A DNA stretch of 21,816 nucleotides from Echinostoma caproni (GCA_900618425.1 UZAN01042610.1:4891-26706), one strand, 5' to 3'; numbered from the stretch's first letter, positions 1-10,764 are shown. Notes: a model not told the origin generated them from the letters alone. Numbers and translations: made by a program.

Positions 1-1600
1 CAATCTGCATCACACCTTGGGTAGAAAACTAAGGAGTGGCCAGGGTAAGAACAAAGCATAAAAATCACGTGAGTAATTGAATTTGGCAAATTGGGCGTTT
101 GCGGAAAAATGATACACCCTACCAAATATGAAATATTTGAGTCCACAGTACTTTATGATTGAAAACCTTTTGTTACTGGGTAAAGTAAAACCCAAACAAA
201 TCTCAGATACTTCACCTTCCCATAGTTGGTGAATAATAGAGTTGGTATGGCGACTCCGTATGGTTCACCTGTATTCACTCAGATTTATGGGAAATGTATA
301 ACTACTGCTCTGTGTGATTCTTCTGGACCCCAGCTTCGTTTTTATCGGTATCCAATGTCGTCAATAGCGGATAATCCTGGGTTTTACCTACATGTTGTTA
401 GAGAGAAACAGATATATTCATGGTTAAAAGCTCAAAGTAAGCGCACATAAAGTTAAAGAGTTCATATTGGTAGAGTTAACCAAACAAATCTATCAAAGGT
501 CTAAATCATAACAGCTCTTCATGTCTGCACATCTGAAACCGACACTGGGTTACACGCGTAAATCACTCACCAAATTATGAGATCACAATATTAAAACACT
601 TAGTCATATCTGATAGAATTCACCTCCACTCAGCATGCTGTTCTTGGTACAGAAAATCCACTCACGAGGAACATTTGTAGTAAATTCCAATTAAAGATGA
701 TCTAACAAAAGTCCTTCGATCTGTAAAGCCACAATTAATGAATTTCACATTACCTCATACGAGGAAAATCTGTTGAAAAGGTGCTACCGTATAGCTTGAA
801 GCCTTTTATTTTATCACTGATCTGCCGGTAATATGTACTCTCAACACGCTTGATCCTCGTTATACAATGGTCTCTCTATCCTGGTTCCATCGATTTATCG
901 TAAATCTAAAACATGACTCTTGCCAAGTGTCTCCAAGAGTTTGTCAAAGGTTATAGTAAAAGTCCCGTCAAAGGTTTTCTCCTTCTCACTCCGTCCCGGC
1001 TCATTTATTATTGTCTTATCTTTACGCATAAAATAAACAGCTCGTGTTTGAGAGTAATGTTTCTTTCTCTTCATTGTACACATTGTGGTGTACAAGACAG
1101 AGCCATGTCCTTATAAGTGTATGGAGTGGGTGACTACTTGGCAGTAGTTAGTTCGGATGAAGCCACCCGTTGTTGCGCAGATGCAAGCTTTCGTATGGAC
1201 AAATAGTTTTTTTGCTGAAATTGATAATCTGAAAGTCATTCTGTCCTGCACACCATACATTGTACAATATAGCTTTCATGCCTATTTTAGGTTAAAGGTC
1301 TGAACCGTTTGGTTTAAATCCAGCACATTTGTTCTACACATTTCTGACCCAAAATCCACTCACTCACCTGCTACTCTGTTGCTCTGTGACTCTACTGTTG
1401 TTGACCTTGGCACTCACACCATTCCACTCCCCTCCTGCGTCACACCTAGCTTCCTCGCTCGAACGATCAGTCTTTTTAGTGCCTATTTATTGCCGATCGT
1501 GTTCACAATCTGCTCACCCTGGGTTCAGGTCACTCACCAATGTCATTAACTTTTGACTTTGACCGCTTGTTTAACCCTTACTGCATGAGTTTTCACAACT
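1..1600. other. No supported gene
   Basis: No known domain, RNA gene or mobile-element motif was recognised here. A 74-codon frame at 226-450 (+) has a plausible splice acceptor (tcactcag ending near 282), but it lacks an ATG start and any family resemblance. A leucine-rich frame at 1329-1556 (+) resembles a hydrophobic segment but starts at a non-ATG codon and has no context. Confidence 0.5.
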
Positions 1601-1613
1601 GCTGAATCTGTCC

Positions 1614-1643
1614 GCCAGCATCCTTTGNGCCAGCATCCTTTGT
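1614..1643. repeat. 15-bp tandem duplication containing an N
   Basis: The 15-mer gccagcatcctttgN at 1614-1628 is followed directly by gccagcatcctttgt at 1629-1643. An ambiguous base at the first copy's end makes an assembly join a serious alternative to a true duplication. Confidence 0.85.
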
Positions 1644-2022
1644 GCTCTCATAAGATGACTTGTGAGACAGCCTGTTTACAAGGTCTCTGTGTCAGCGAAC
1701 AAAAGCCTCCGGATACCGCATATCCTTGATTGGTTGTTTACGCCCTTTAAATTGTTATCCCTATTATGTACTCGGTGCATTTCACCGTACAATCATCGCG
1801 AAAGGGACTGCATCACAACATTTCCTTTGCCTTGTCAAACTGACTGCATTGACCCAGTCGGGTTGTCTCTAATTCAGGATATACACTATTGATTTATCAA
1901 TCCATGAGTGATTATTCTGTCAGTAAATATCCCGATTTTGTGTTTTCCTACCTTGGATTCTGGGATCGTTGTCTGTCACTGGATGTCAATCCGACGCAGC
2001 GGTTTTCCCTCTGTTCACTTAT

Positions 2023-2023
2023 A

Positions 2024-2060
<37 letters not shown>
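2023..2060. repeat. (AT)n microsatellite
   Basis: An almost pure run of alternating A and T, about 17 dinucleotide units. It also produces an Ile-Tyr run in an overlapping frame, which is not evidence of coding. Confidence 0.97.
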
Positions 2061-2063
<3 letters not shown>

Positions 2064-2180
2064 CACCGATCTGCGAACAAGCTTGGTGCCAACGTAGCAA
2101 CAAGAATAACAGAACATGGGGGTTTGGGATACAAAGCAGAGTAAAAGAATGTCAGGCATTTGAATGACGAGAATAACAAT

Positions 2181-2700
2181 TGTTTGTTTGTTTGTTTCAC
2201 CCTACTCGTTTTTCCTTTTTTATGTTAGTTTATCGTTTTTCTTTTATGGGGCACGGAATTTCAGCAGGCAGACCATACAGTATGCACTCCACTGAATTCT
2301 ATTCTTGGCCATATCTCCCGGTGTCTCTAACGAATGACAATCTTCATCCCTTGGGCTCCAACCTGGAAGGCAGGCTGAGCCAACCGAAGCCAGCTTCTTC
2401 ATACCTCTACGCAATATCATAGGGTCTAACCGCTGAGCTCTTTCTTTCGGCTTTACCCGGCACGTGCAAATAGAGTACTGTAAGGTAGATGATGGGTAGG
2501 CATAATTAAAACATGACCAAGGCATCGGAGGCGGTGTAAAGCAATTACTTCTTCTAGAGAGCGACTGTCCATACCCAATATTTCCACCAGGCACGAGCAG
2601 TGCTTCTAAGACAATGGTGGTCGAATACAGAAAGTCGATTAGCACCCCCAACACAGAGGGACCATAATGTAATCCAAAATGGTAATAAGGCTATTCGAAG
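2181..2700 (-). pseudogene. RTE-like LINE, 3' fragment of reverse transcriptase ORF
   Basis: On the minus strand three reading frames in turn give the carboxy-terminal region of an RTE-type LINE polyprotein. The order is: ANRLSVFDHHCLRS near 2650-2610; then, after a short deletion following ARAWWK, the segment ILGMDSRSLEEV and LHRLRCLGHVLIMP near 2590-2480; then, after further frame changes, LPGWSPRDEDCHSLETPGDM near 2360-2310. These correspond to segments seen in the two other RTE-like copies at 15265-16440 and 19337-20430, notably the HRLRWLGHVLRM-type and LPGWGPRD-type blocks. The palm domain is missing, so the copy is truncated as well as frameshifted. A short AAAC-type repeat (gtttgtttgttt on the plus strand, 2181-2198) may be its 3' tail. 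The assignment to RTE is from remembered motif layout. Confidence 0.8.
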
Positions 2701-3626
2701 AATATTTTAAGGGTGAATTCATGTGGTGTGTGAAACGAAGCTCCAGTGGTTGCATTGAGTAAAAGATGAGCAGAAGATTCTCCTGGCTTCAGTCACTGCC
2801 CCCCCCCTCGCAGCACAGTATAGAAAAATGCTTGCGCTTACATCAACACTTCCACTCCATAATCTAATATAATATGTAGACACGTTAGTTCGAACAAGTG
2901 GAGATACTCCTTCCATTTTGTGTGTCTTATCATTTCTCGACTTCCTTTTGGCTATGGATTCGAAAAATGTCATCAATACTATTATTGGGTCAACAAAAAT
3001 AATCTCACAATGAAGTGCTACAATGTGTATTATTCTAAAGCAAGTACCGTAAACATAATAATAATGAATGGGACATTGATATACTTGAGGCAACGGGTGG
3101 TGGGAGTGTAGGCGGGGATAAAATATCAAAACAACGGACTACAATCTAAACAAAAATACACAATCCACTCTCACATGTGCGTTTACCAGAGCACCCCACT
3201 AAGCCACTGTTATGTAACATACCCTCGCACAAACAAAGGCTAAGGGTTTTTTCATCCGGACAGCGACACCAAACTGTTCCCCATCCCTCATCTCTTGTTG
3301 CGTGGCTTCATGTCCCAAAGCACCTGTTTCCTCCTTGTACCCGGTACCATTCTGATACAAACAAGATCAACAAAGTAAACGCAATGATCCAAACAGTCTT
3401 GTTATTGTTTGAACCAAATCGGTTCTTAGAGTCAACTCCAAAACATACACACCATTTTGGGTGTGATTTGTTTTCTTATCCGGTAGCCATCCAGTAGTCA
3501 TGTTGTACCCGCATACACTACATCTCATTCATTCTCTCCCAGGGTCCCGTTCATGCAACGTTTTTAGCGACCATAAACAACGGAACTAATAACTAAGTGT
3601 ATTGTGAACTGTTCACACACACACAT

Positions 3627-3660
<34 letters not shown>

Positions 3661-5550
3661 CAAACATATACGGCTTGAAATTCGTTTATCCCCGTTGATC
3701 ACTGCTTCCCGGGAGTTTTCACAGCTCACTAATCATTATTATGCTCGATCAGCTCGGAAAATTGGGGCTTCTTGGTTGACATGTAAACTAGTCAGTCACG
3801 GCGGATTGGATCATCCAAGTGTTTGTAAATTCCCGATGGATATTCAATGCCTTCCGGGGACAATAAAAGAGCACGATGCATAAAATGTACACACAAATCA
3901 ATGTGCTTGGTGTTAGTTGTTGTTCATGAAGTATCCCAATCTGTATTTCCCGGGAGGGTTTCAAACGATGCGGAATAGAAACCGGAAAACTGCCAGGTGG
4001 GGGTGTATCGCAATTAGATATGAGATTTATCACAATCGCGTCTATTATCATGTTGAATTTGAGGAATCCCATACGTCAGAAAAGAGAGAGAGAGATAGTT
4101 CAACTGCCCTGGGGCCCGATGCCCGAGTTTATGGAAATGCCTCAGCATCAGGTGGTAAATATGTTTCACAATTTGAACGAATCTGAACAAAATCCATTGA
4201 TAATTTCTACAAGCAGGGGAGAAGGAAGATATGACGTCCATAAATTGCATCCTTGTTTCTGTAGGAATTAAAGTGGAAGGATCAGACCGTACAAGTAATT
4301 AACGGGTGTTTTAGCGTGCAGCACCCCAGGTGTTCTTAACACAGTAGTAAGACGGTGAAGGAGAGGGTGTTCAGAAAGAAGGTCTGTGCCTGCGAAACGT
4401 TTACCACGACCAGAGAAATGGCACATTCCAACTTATTTGCTAAAGAAGCCGGTTTAGGAACGGAATAATCGGAATAACGCATGGGCTAGGTAGGCCTTAC
4501 AGACCGTGACGAAAAAAGTGGATTTAGTTATGTACGTGCCGGTTAAATCAACTATAGAAGAATTATCCGAACCTCATGAAAGACCATGTTGGCTAACCTG
4601 AATTATCAGTCACTATCAATTTTCACTCACGATAAAAGCTTATTCCACTTGGACGTCCACCGAAGGCCTTTTGATGACACTTAATTTGAGTCCTCGACTG
4701 GTTTAGTGTACTCCTCGTTCGTTATAAACGTGTTTCCACACGGGCACACATATCAAATATGATTTAGGCGTTTAACCCAAAGAGATGATAACTTTATTGT
4801 CACCATTCATGATGCGAATCAAAAAGAGGAAGAATTAAGGGGGCCTATTTTTGTGTTTTCCTACATTTTAGTCAGGAGAGGATATTTAAGATCACTTCAA
4901 AATGGGTATCAAATGAGGAGATAATGACAAAGTTACAAGTTCTCTTGTACTGTAAAATGCTGTTGCTGTCCATCCCGATGTATTGACCAAATGTCAGTCT
5001 CAATCAGAAATACATGTTATCTCAATAAAGCAATACAAGATTCATTGATTATTGAAGCTCGTCAGAATAACTATACATTTCGCACTTAGAGTTACGTGTG
5101 AGTAGTTGTCTGGGATAATTGATATTGATTTAAACTGTCTGTTGTTGTTGGTGTTTTCTCCGTGCTGGAAGCGTTCTTCGCAGATGCTTAATAGCCGAGC
5201 TAGGCGATATGGTTGGTGCAACTTCGGGGAAGCGCCAGTCCTGTGTGAACGCTGTTATATAGTTCTGTTCGAGGGCTTTGATTGACCGTTTTCATCCCTC
5301 CAAGCCTATTGGTCAGTTGTGATTATTTGCTGTGATTTGATTGGCTGCATCTTTTTTCACGGCGATGTACCCTCTTTACTCATTGATTGATTGACTTTCT
5401 TAGACCAACGTCTGTGAATAACACTTCCAGTTCGGAGAACACACCAATAACAACGTCCACATCCCCAATCGTTCCACATTATTTGAACTGATTATCCTAC
5501 AGATTTCACTTTCACGCATAATCCTAAGTTCATCCAGTGAATCTTATAGT
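2700..5550. other. No supported gene
   Basis: The region holds a C-rich homopolymer near 2802, a CA/TA microsatellite at 3614-3660 and several overlapping open frames. One is a 136-codon minus frame at 2719-3129. Another is a pair of plus frames at 3917-4271 open in two phases. None has a recognisable motif, consistent exon borders or compositional support. Confidence 0.45.
3614..3660. repeat. Compound (CA)n(TA)n microsatellite
   Basis: An alternating CA run interrupted by one TA unit passes into a TA run of about seven units. It is a typical eukaryotic compound dinucleotide repeat with no coding potential. Confidence 0.97.
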
Positions 5551-5551
5551 C

Positions 5552-5622
5552 GGAAGTACTAGATTACTCGAGTTTGGCTCTTAGTAGAACTCATCAGTAG
5601 TAAACAGCTACTGTCGCTTCCC
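5552..5622 (-). ncRNA. Degenerate hammerhead ribozyme
   Basis: On the minus strand the conserved core CTGATGA lies at 5591-5597. It is preceded by TACTA (5598-5602), which pairs perfectly with TAGTA at 5557-5561 to form inner stem I. An outer stem pairs GGAAG (5618-5622) with CTTCC (5552-5556). Stem II pairs GTTCT with AGAGC around an ACTA loop (5577-5590). Stem III can pair ACTC with GAGT (5566-5573), and a cleavage-type triplet ATC lies directly before the stem I 3' strand. The second core segment reads CAAAC where active ribozymes have GAAAC. The catalytic G12 is therefore C and the ribozyme is expected to be inactive. Two or three extra bases also sit beside stem III. Confidence 0.72.
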
Positions 5623-5690
5623 GGCTTTGAACTCGCATCCATTTCATAGAACGCGTATGTGCTACCCATGCGCCAACCAGCTCATTGCAG
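5552..5690 (-). mobile_element. tRNA-derived SINE with hammerhead module (copy D)
   Basis: Reading on the minus strand, a tRNA-like head is followed at once by a hammerhead-like fold. The A box reads TGGCGCATGGG (5665-5675) and fits the Pol III consensus TRGYNNANNGG. The B box AGTTCAAAGCC (within 5623-5634) differs from GGTTCRANNCC at one position. This order, tRNA-like promoter then hammerhead ribozyme, is known from the schistosome S-alpha SINEs. The sequence after the ribozyme (AGTACTTCCGACT) resembles the body after the ribozyme in copies A to C (AGTGCTTCC followed by a T-rich stretch). No clear target duplication was seen, so the 3' limit is approximate. Confidence 0.7.
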
Positions 5691-5699
5691 GACAGAACC

Positions 5700-7140
5700 G
5701 AATTGCCAGGTTCAGATGTTGTCTTCAATGATAGCTTTGCCTTTCCAAACGACAAACGTAACACGGTCCCCAAATCATGCCCGTTACAAATTGCTCAACC
5801 TTGTTAGGACAACGAAAACAATCATAGCAGTTAGGTTTTGTTTGCCAGTGAATTGAACTGTGTGTAGCGCTAAATCATCTAGGTCTTTTCTTTCAAAGTT
5901 GTTTTACATCATCAGTGCATGAGAAACGATCTACTCTTATAGTTATGAGTCAGTCTGTCATTTCCCATACGTTGCCGTTTGCTGCGTATCAAGTGTCAAC
6001 ATATTCACGAGTGGAATAGATGACAATGGGGTTTAGTTGAGGGATGGGGCGGTATAGTAACGGTTTGTTCATATAGCTTCGGTTCGACCACTACTTGTTG
6101 TCGTTAGTTTATTCGCTGCGTGTGTTTCAAGACTTCAAACGTCCTAACTTCAGACTGTGAACATTCATTCAAACGCTGTGTGCATTCATTAATGATAGCA
6201 TGTTGTGATAGTTATGAATGAAAGATTCACGAACCGTGCAACCTAGTAAGGTAATGAAAGCGCAAAAGCGAGCCGGCAAACATCATTGCGGGAACTATCC
6301 ATATTCTCCATCATTTCGTTTGGCAATGGCTCCTTGTGGCAGTGGTGCTATATAACCAAGATTGTATGTCATCAATGAACCATTGTTTTCTTTGCACCGA
6401 TCTCTGAATAACCAAGTAAGAAGAGGTTAAACAAGAAGATTATTGATCTGGATACACTTGAAATGAACTTTTTATGTCCAAAGATTGGGAGTGGCCGCTG
6501 GAGAACAGTTCGGATAAACAACCTAATTTGACGCCCCCCCCCCGCCAAATGAATACTCCTGCACTGCTTTAAACGAATCAGTTATTTCCCACTGTGGCGC
6601 GTATAACAGAATACTCACCTGCATGTGATCCCGGGGACACCAACTATAGTACTCAACTCGATCTATCCCCATATCGTTTTCTCAAGTTGGATCATTGTCC
6701 CGTGTAGAAATCGAAATGCCAGTAGATTTAGCAACTGAGTGTGGTATTTCGCAAGGATGAACTAGCTAGTCTGGGTTCAATTCTTTATGGCCGGATGGAT
6801 TTCTAGATGCTCTAAAAAGGCAAAGAAAACCAGTCCAAATTTTTCATTTAAAAATTTATTTTCTCAGTATGAAGATATTATTTTATTAGTTGACATTGTA
6901 TAATGAGAAAGTAGCTCCTAAAAATCACCATCCATCTGAATTTATCCTGATTGATTTTCGTCAAGTGTTGATTATTGTTTCATCACTTTTCTCACATTTT
7001 TACCGACAAACTCTGAGAGGAAAGCTGTTAATTGTTGACTACGTAACGTAGAGAACTGATTTTGCAATTACAATGTGCTAATGAAGGTCACGCTAAAATT
7101 AGTGTTGGTTTAAACGGGGGTAATTCATTCAAGTAAGACA
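5700..7140. other. No supported gene
   Basis: No domain, splice-bounded exon, RNA gene or element terminus was recognised. A run of C residues lies near 6533-6542. Tracts around 6841-6900 are AT-rich. Confidence 0.5.
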
Positions 7141-7144
7141 GTGG

Positions 7145-7280
7145 TGATTGCACAATCAATATCACTATAGTATAGCGGATCGTATATCCCGGGTTCGAAT
7201 TCGGCTAATTTCGTTGGTTTTCTTCATTTCTCTCTGTATTCCCAAAACGGTCTTTCACCGGCTGAGGCCGTTTCCTGAAA
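7145..7280 (+). mobile_element. tRNA-like SINE head, fragment
   Basis: TAGTATAGCGG at 7168-7178 matches the Pol III A-box consensus TRGYNNARNGG at every position. GGTTCGAATTC at 7192-7202 matches the B box except for one base. The spacing is shorter than in a tRNA, so an anticodon-arm deletion is likely. The downstream part contains an inverted pair AAACGG (7245-7250) and CCGTTT (7268-7273). It lies just beyond the 3' end of the CR1-like LINE but points the other way. The boundaries are estimates. Confidence 0.45.
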
Positions 7281-7379
7281 TAATAACGGAACTATCATCA
7301 GTTGAGTGGTATCTGCATAGCCTAGGGGTGAGAACATACGATTAGAGACGAACAATAGGTTTCAATGATCGATCTACCC

Positions 7380-7399
7380 GTCAAAGTCAAAGCCAAAGT
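7380..7399 (-). repeat. Hexamer-array 3' terminus of the CR1-like LINE
   Basis: On the plus strand GTCAAA GTCAAA GCCAAA follows in register at 7380-7397. On the element's own strand this is a TTTGAC-type tandem, located just after the ORF2 stop. CR1-clade LINEs typically end in short tandem repeats, so this marks the element's 3' end. Confidence 0.75.
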
Positions 7400-7412
7400 T
7401 TAATTATGGGTA

Positions 7413-9660
7413 TTACTTACAAGCAGNATGCTTTTCTTGTCCCATACGGTGTTTACATGAATTGAACTGTAACAATGATGAACAAAATTCCATATGATGT
7501 ACTTGGTTGTGTTCTGTGCGCTCATGGATTTCGGAAGGCAATGTATGTGATACCTTGAAACAATCAATCGTCTTGGCACAAACAACATGAGATGGTAAGG
7601 AATTCCAGGCGGCGAAGGCATGACGTCGACAGTCCAGTTGAGGTTTTCGGATTAGTAATTTGAATGGATGTCCCCGTAGTTGAATGTTTGATGACAACGT
7701 CAAAAGTTGGCTACAAGGGTGGTTTGGGTTGTGTAATATTTGGTACACTCGAATTAAGTCTCCTCGAATCCGACGATAGTGAGCGATAGTGGCCAAGTGG
7801 TGTTAGGTCACCAACTAATGACCTGGGTGTCCCGGGTTCAAAAAGCTCCACGCCGTCCGTTTTCCCTATTTCGGTATTTTCCCTAGGCAGCCTTTGTATG
7901 GCCGCAGCCCCCTTGCCGAAAGCTGAATGTACATTTGTACATTCAATTAAATAAAAAAGGAAGTAAAAAGACATGTTGTTAATAGTATAGACCCAATTGA
8001 CTACGATTTCCCCATGTATGAATCATAATAAAGTCCTTTGACTATCTTCGTGGTGAGCCTTTGTGGACGCTCCAAAATCTTATGATCACCTTGTAATCAT
8101 AAATTCCAAGTTTGGATGGCATGCGCAATATGCGGTCGAATGTATGCTGACAGCAGACGTGAGAATAAACATGGTTAAAAATGACTGAAAACACGTTTAA
8201 GTAGACCGACATGTTTAAGCGCTGCTGATGACACCCTGGCCCAGTTAAGAGAACAGCTCAGGTCTTCGTGGATCATAACACCCAAGTCCTTCTCTATTGA
8301 TGCATGAGGCAGTGATTTGTTTCCGAGGAAATAAGGAAACCACCCATGGTGGCACAGTGAAATCACCTTGGATTTGAAGACGTTAACTTGGATGTCGTTC
8401 TTAACGGACCGTCCGTGAGCTGCATTCAGTGTTTTTTGGAATTCCAGCGAACCCCCACTTTCTGTCACTGTTTTTCGCATTTTGACGTCGTCTGCAAACA
8501 TTAATGTATGTGGTTCTAGGACATTCGGTAGATCGTTTATGAATAAGAGAAAAAGTCGCGGACGAAACACAGAACCCTGGGGGGACTACGCGAGAAACGG
8601 TGATAGGGGCGAACAGTGAACTAGAGACTCGAACCGACATAGTCCGTTGTTGTAAAAACGTAGCAATCCAATCAAGCGCGAGGTGTCTGATACCAAAATT
8701 GTACAGCTTACGTAGCAGCATTTCGTTGTTCACCCGATCGAAGGCTTTGGAGAAGTCCAGGTAAAAACCCACATTAACTGCATCGCCTTTGTCTACTACC
8801 TTTGTCCATTCATCGTGGGCCAGGAGCAGATTGGTAGTACATGATCTCTTTGGACAGAATCCATGCTGAGCTGGGGAAGGAAGGTCGGATTTCTTTAAGT
8901 GTTCCCTCAAGAAATTTCCTACGAGGGATCCCATGATTTTGGATAGAACGGATAGGAGTGTCACCAGGCGGTAGTTGGGAGGATCACTAAGACAGCCACC
9001 TTTGTAAATTGGAGAAATTATGCCTTGTTTCCACGACTGAGGGCAACACGGTTGCGTCAAATATCCTAGCTAGCGGCTAAGATATGTGATCGCTAATGCA
9101 ATACACCGTTGAGGATGTAGATTGTCTGCACCTGGAGCCGAATACTTACGTAAACCCAGAAATTTTGATTTCACTCTGTCAGCATCAAACGTGAAGGTAG
9201 TCAGTGGTGGATTTGGAAGAAAGAGTATCCGACGAGGCAACCGCAGTCTCGCGTCATTGGGTGTGTCAAAGACTTGGGAATATTGGCTTTTCAACATCTC
9301 AGCTATTTCCTGGGTGTTACTGGCGACCTTCTTAAGGCAACTGAGTGCGGGTACTCCATACTTTACTTTCCTCGACATATTGACATGTTTGTATAGTAGT
9401 GACGGGTCGGAAATGAACTTCTGTGAGAGCGTTTCCTGGTGCTTCAGCTTATCCTCCCGCACCAACTGGGTACAATGGTTTCGCAATTGTCGATATTTAT
9501 TCCAAGTGCTGTCGGTTGGAAATCAACTGTTTTCTCGCCTAGATCGATTTCGCAGAGACATCCATTTCTTTGTGCGGCTGTGAATCGGCGAGTTTTGGAC
9601 CCTTAGTAACTGAGGCGATCAGGTTTGTAATTCTGTCCGTAAATGCTTGTCAGGTGAACA
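7413..9660 (-). pseudogene. CR1-like ORF2: reverse transcriptase pseudogene
   Basis: The enzyme would copy the element's RNA at nicked target DNA. The minus-strand pieces run in the order of the protein. A linker segment at about 9650-9490 contains FTDRITNLIASVTKG and RTKKWMSLRNRSRREN and carries two stops. The segment at 9486-9070 contains the KYGVPALS block. The RT palm at 9060-8575 has GFCPKRSCTTNLL and motif A GFYLDFSKAFDRVN. The 8570-8175 segment has LFLLFINDLP and the catalytic FADD at 8487-8498, followed by IEKDLGVMI. The thumb at about 8150-7990 has ILERPQRLTTKIVKGL. The last part, 7790-7413, has YRRIRGDLI and CRRHAFAAWNSLP. Lesions include an in-frame TAG at 9070-9072 or adjacent, a one-base shift in a C run near 8580, a stop near 8175 and a SINE insertion. 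The catalytic residues themselves are retained. Confidence 0.85.
7781..7981 (+). mobile_element. tRNA-derived SINE inserted in the CR1-like LINE
   Basis: TGGCCAAGTGG at 7790-7800 is a perfect Pol III A box of the tRNA-Leu/Ser type. GGTTCAAAAAGC at 7835-7846 is a degenerate B box at tRNA-like spacing. The body ends in an A-rich tail (7950-7975). A 5-bp direct repeat, ATAGT, flanks it at 7776-7780 and 7982-7986 and is the likely target duplication. On the minus strand, LGLY of the LINE lies on the far side and YRRIRGDLI on the near side, so this insertion splits the LINE's coding region. It carries no hammerhead module and so belongs to a different SINE family from copies A to D. Confidence 0.78.
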
Positions 9661-9744
9661 CTGGGTCACCTACGTCCCCAGGAAAGACCCACAGAGTGCA
9701 GTGAGCCAAATGATGATTGATGTGGTAAAAACATCTTGGCAGNA

Positions 9745-10047
9745 GTTTATTAGGTCTTTAATGAAACACCACACTTCATAGTTGTTACAGTAGCATGTGC
9801 ACTCATCAGGATCATTTAGTTGTGGGACCCCATGAATGAGAACAACCTTTTTGTTTTCTACCTCCCGTGCACCAGCTGGATTGTTCCAGTTTCGCACGCG
9901 CTGTGCCCATGGTCTATTAGAGAAAATTCGTGCGGTAGTGGAACTCTTTCTCAAGAGGTAACTCGAAAGAAGGACGTTCTCAACGTCCATTGCTCCCTTC
10001 AGTCTAACTCGGACTAACCTGGGTTCTCCTGCATCTGAACGGATCAT
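9745..10047 (-). pseudogene. CR1-like ORF1 remnant, RRM-like domain
   Basis: The minus frame contains PRLVRVRLKGAMDVENVL, LLRKSSTTARIFSNRPWAQR and VVLIHGVPQLNDPDEC. This alternation, a short beta strand with basic residues, a helix ending in VENVL, then an IF-x(2)-RPW segment, resembles the RNA-binding ORF1 of some CR1-group LINEs. The assignment is by general layout only. It lies directly upstream of ORF2 linker sequence with no room for an endonuclease domain, so a deletion appears to have joined ORF1 to the ORF2 linker. An N at 9743 lies near the junction. Confidence 0.5.
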
Positions 10048-10049
10048 GT

Positions 10050-10760
10050 GACATGTTACGACGATAGATGTCCAGTCGGCCCAGAATCACTACGATTTGC
10101 TGGGAGAGGGCGAGTGATGTGATGTGCTTCAAACCACCAGGTTACCACACCTATACAATCAGGTTGTGTGCGAAATTTATGTTCCCAGTTTCTGTATGAC
10201 ACACAGATTGGATATGAGCAAATGAGCAAATGAATGCCAACGTTCTCCAGAGTTGTGGAGACGAAACGACTTCGATAGGCAGGGTGGCATTGGATAGATA
10301 GCCCTTAAGGCTGAGTCATGCATCACTTGGTGACCTTTATCTCCTAGGTAAACATGAATAGCTTTTCCTGTTACACCTTTTCCACCATGTCAAAACAGCG
10401 TGGATAGGGCCGCTTGATCCGCTGGGTCAGTTTCCCCGATGTTCAGTCAGTGTAGGTTTCGTTACAAACAGCTGACGGACTAGAGAACCAAGGATGAGGC
10501 CAACCTAGGTAAACTGTCTTTATTGGATTTTCTCATTACCGTTGAGCCTGTAAAATAAGCATGACAAACTGCGTACATGGAAGGGTCTTCTCACTACATG
10601 CACCAAACGTTCTCTCGATGAATCAGAGATGGTGGCTGGTTCCCATGATAGTTCAACAAATAAATTTTCGCATTTTGAATAAGTACGATATAGCACAACC
10701 CATGTTGGTGAGCTTGGTGTCAGTATATGTTCTCGCTCACCCATTACGTGTATAATAAAA
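10050..10760. other. No supported gene
   Basis: The part nearest 10050 may be further 5' sequence of the CR1-like LINE. No motif was recognised across the rest. Confidence 0.4.
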
Positions 10761-10764
10761 AAGA

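Larger units (their letters stand above)
7380..10047 (-). mobile_element. CR1-like non-LTR retrotransposon, decayed
   Basis: This is one element read on the minus strand. Its 5' part (10047-9745) is an ORF1-like RRM remnant and its middle and 3' parts (9740-7400) are ORF2. The end is a short hexamer array instead of poly(A), a trait of the CR1 clade. The order of recognisable pieces is collinear with a CR1 ORF2: the linker after the endonuclease, RT palm with motif A LDFSKAFD and catalytic FADD, thumb region, and the RRIRGDLI block near the carboxy end. The endonuclease body itself appears deleted. A SINE interrupts it at 7781-7981. Frameshifts and stops show it is dead. Single Ns occur at 7427 and 9743. 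The 5' boundary is uncertain and may reach past 10047. Confidence 0.85.

Noticed and set aside
2719..3129. 136-codon minus-strand frame upstream of the RTE-like fragment
   Set aside because: It does not match the expected upstream LINE protein and has no other motif.
3917..4271. Two overlapping plus-strand frames with a possible donor CAG/GTGGTA near 4150
   Set aside because: Both phases and the opposite strand are open, and no acceptor or homologous domain could be paired with the donor.
9122..9583. 153-codon plus-strand frame
   Set aside because: It is the antisense shadow of the CR1-like pol reading frame, whose motifs are on the minus strand.
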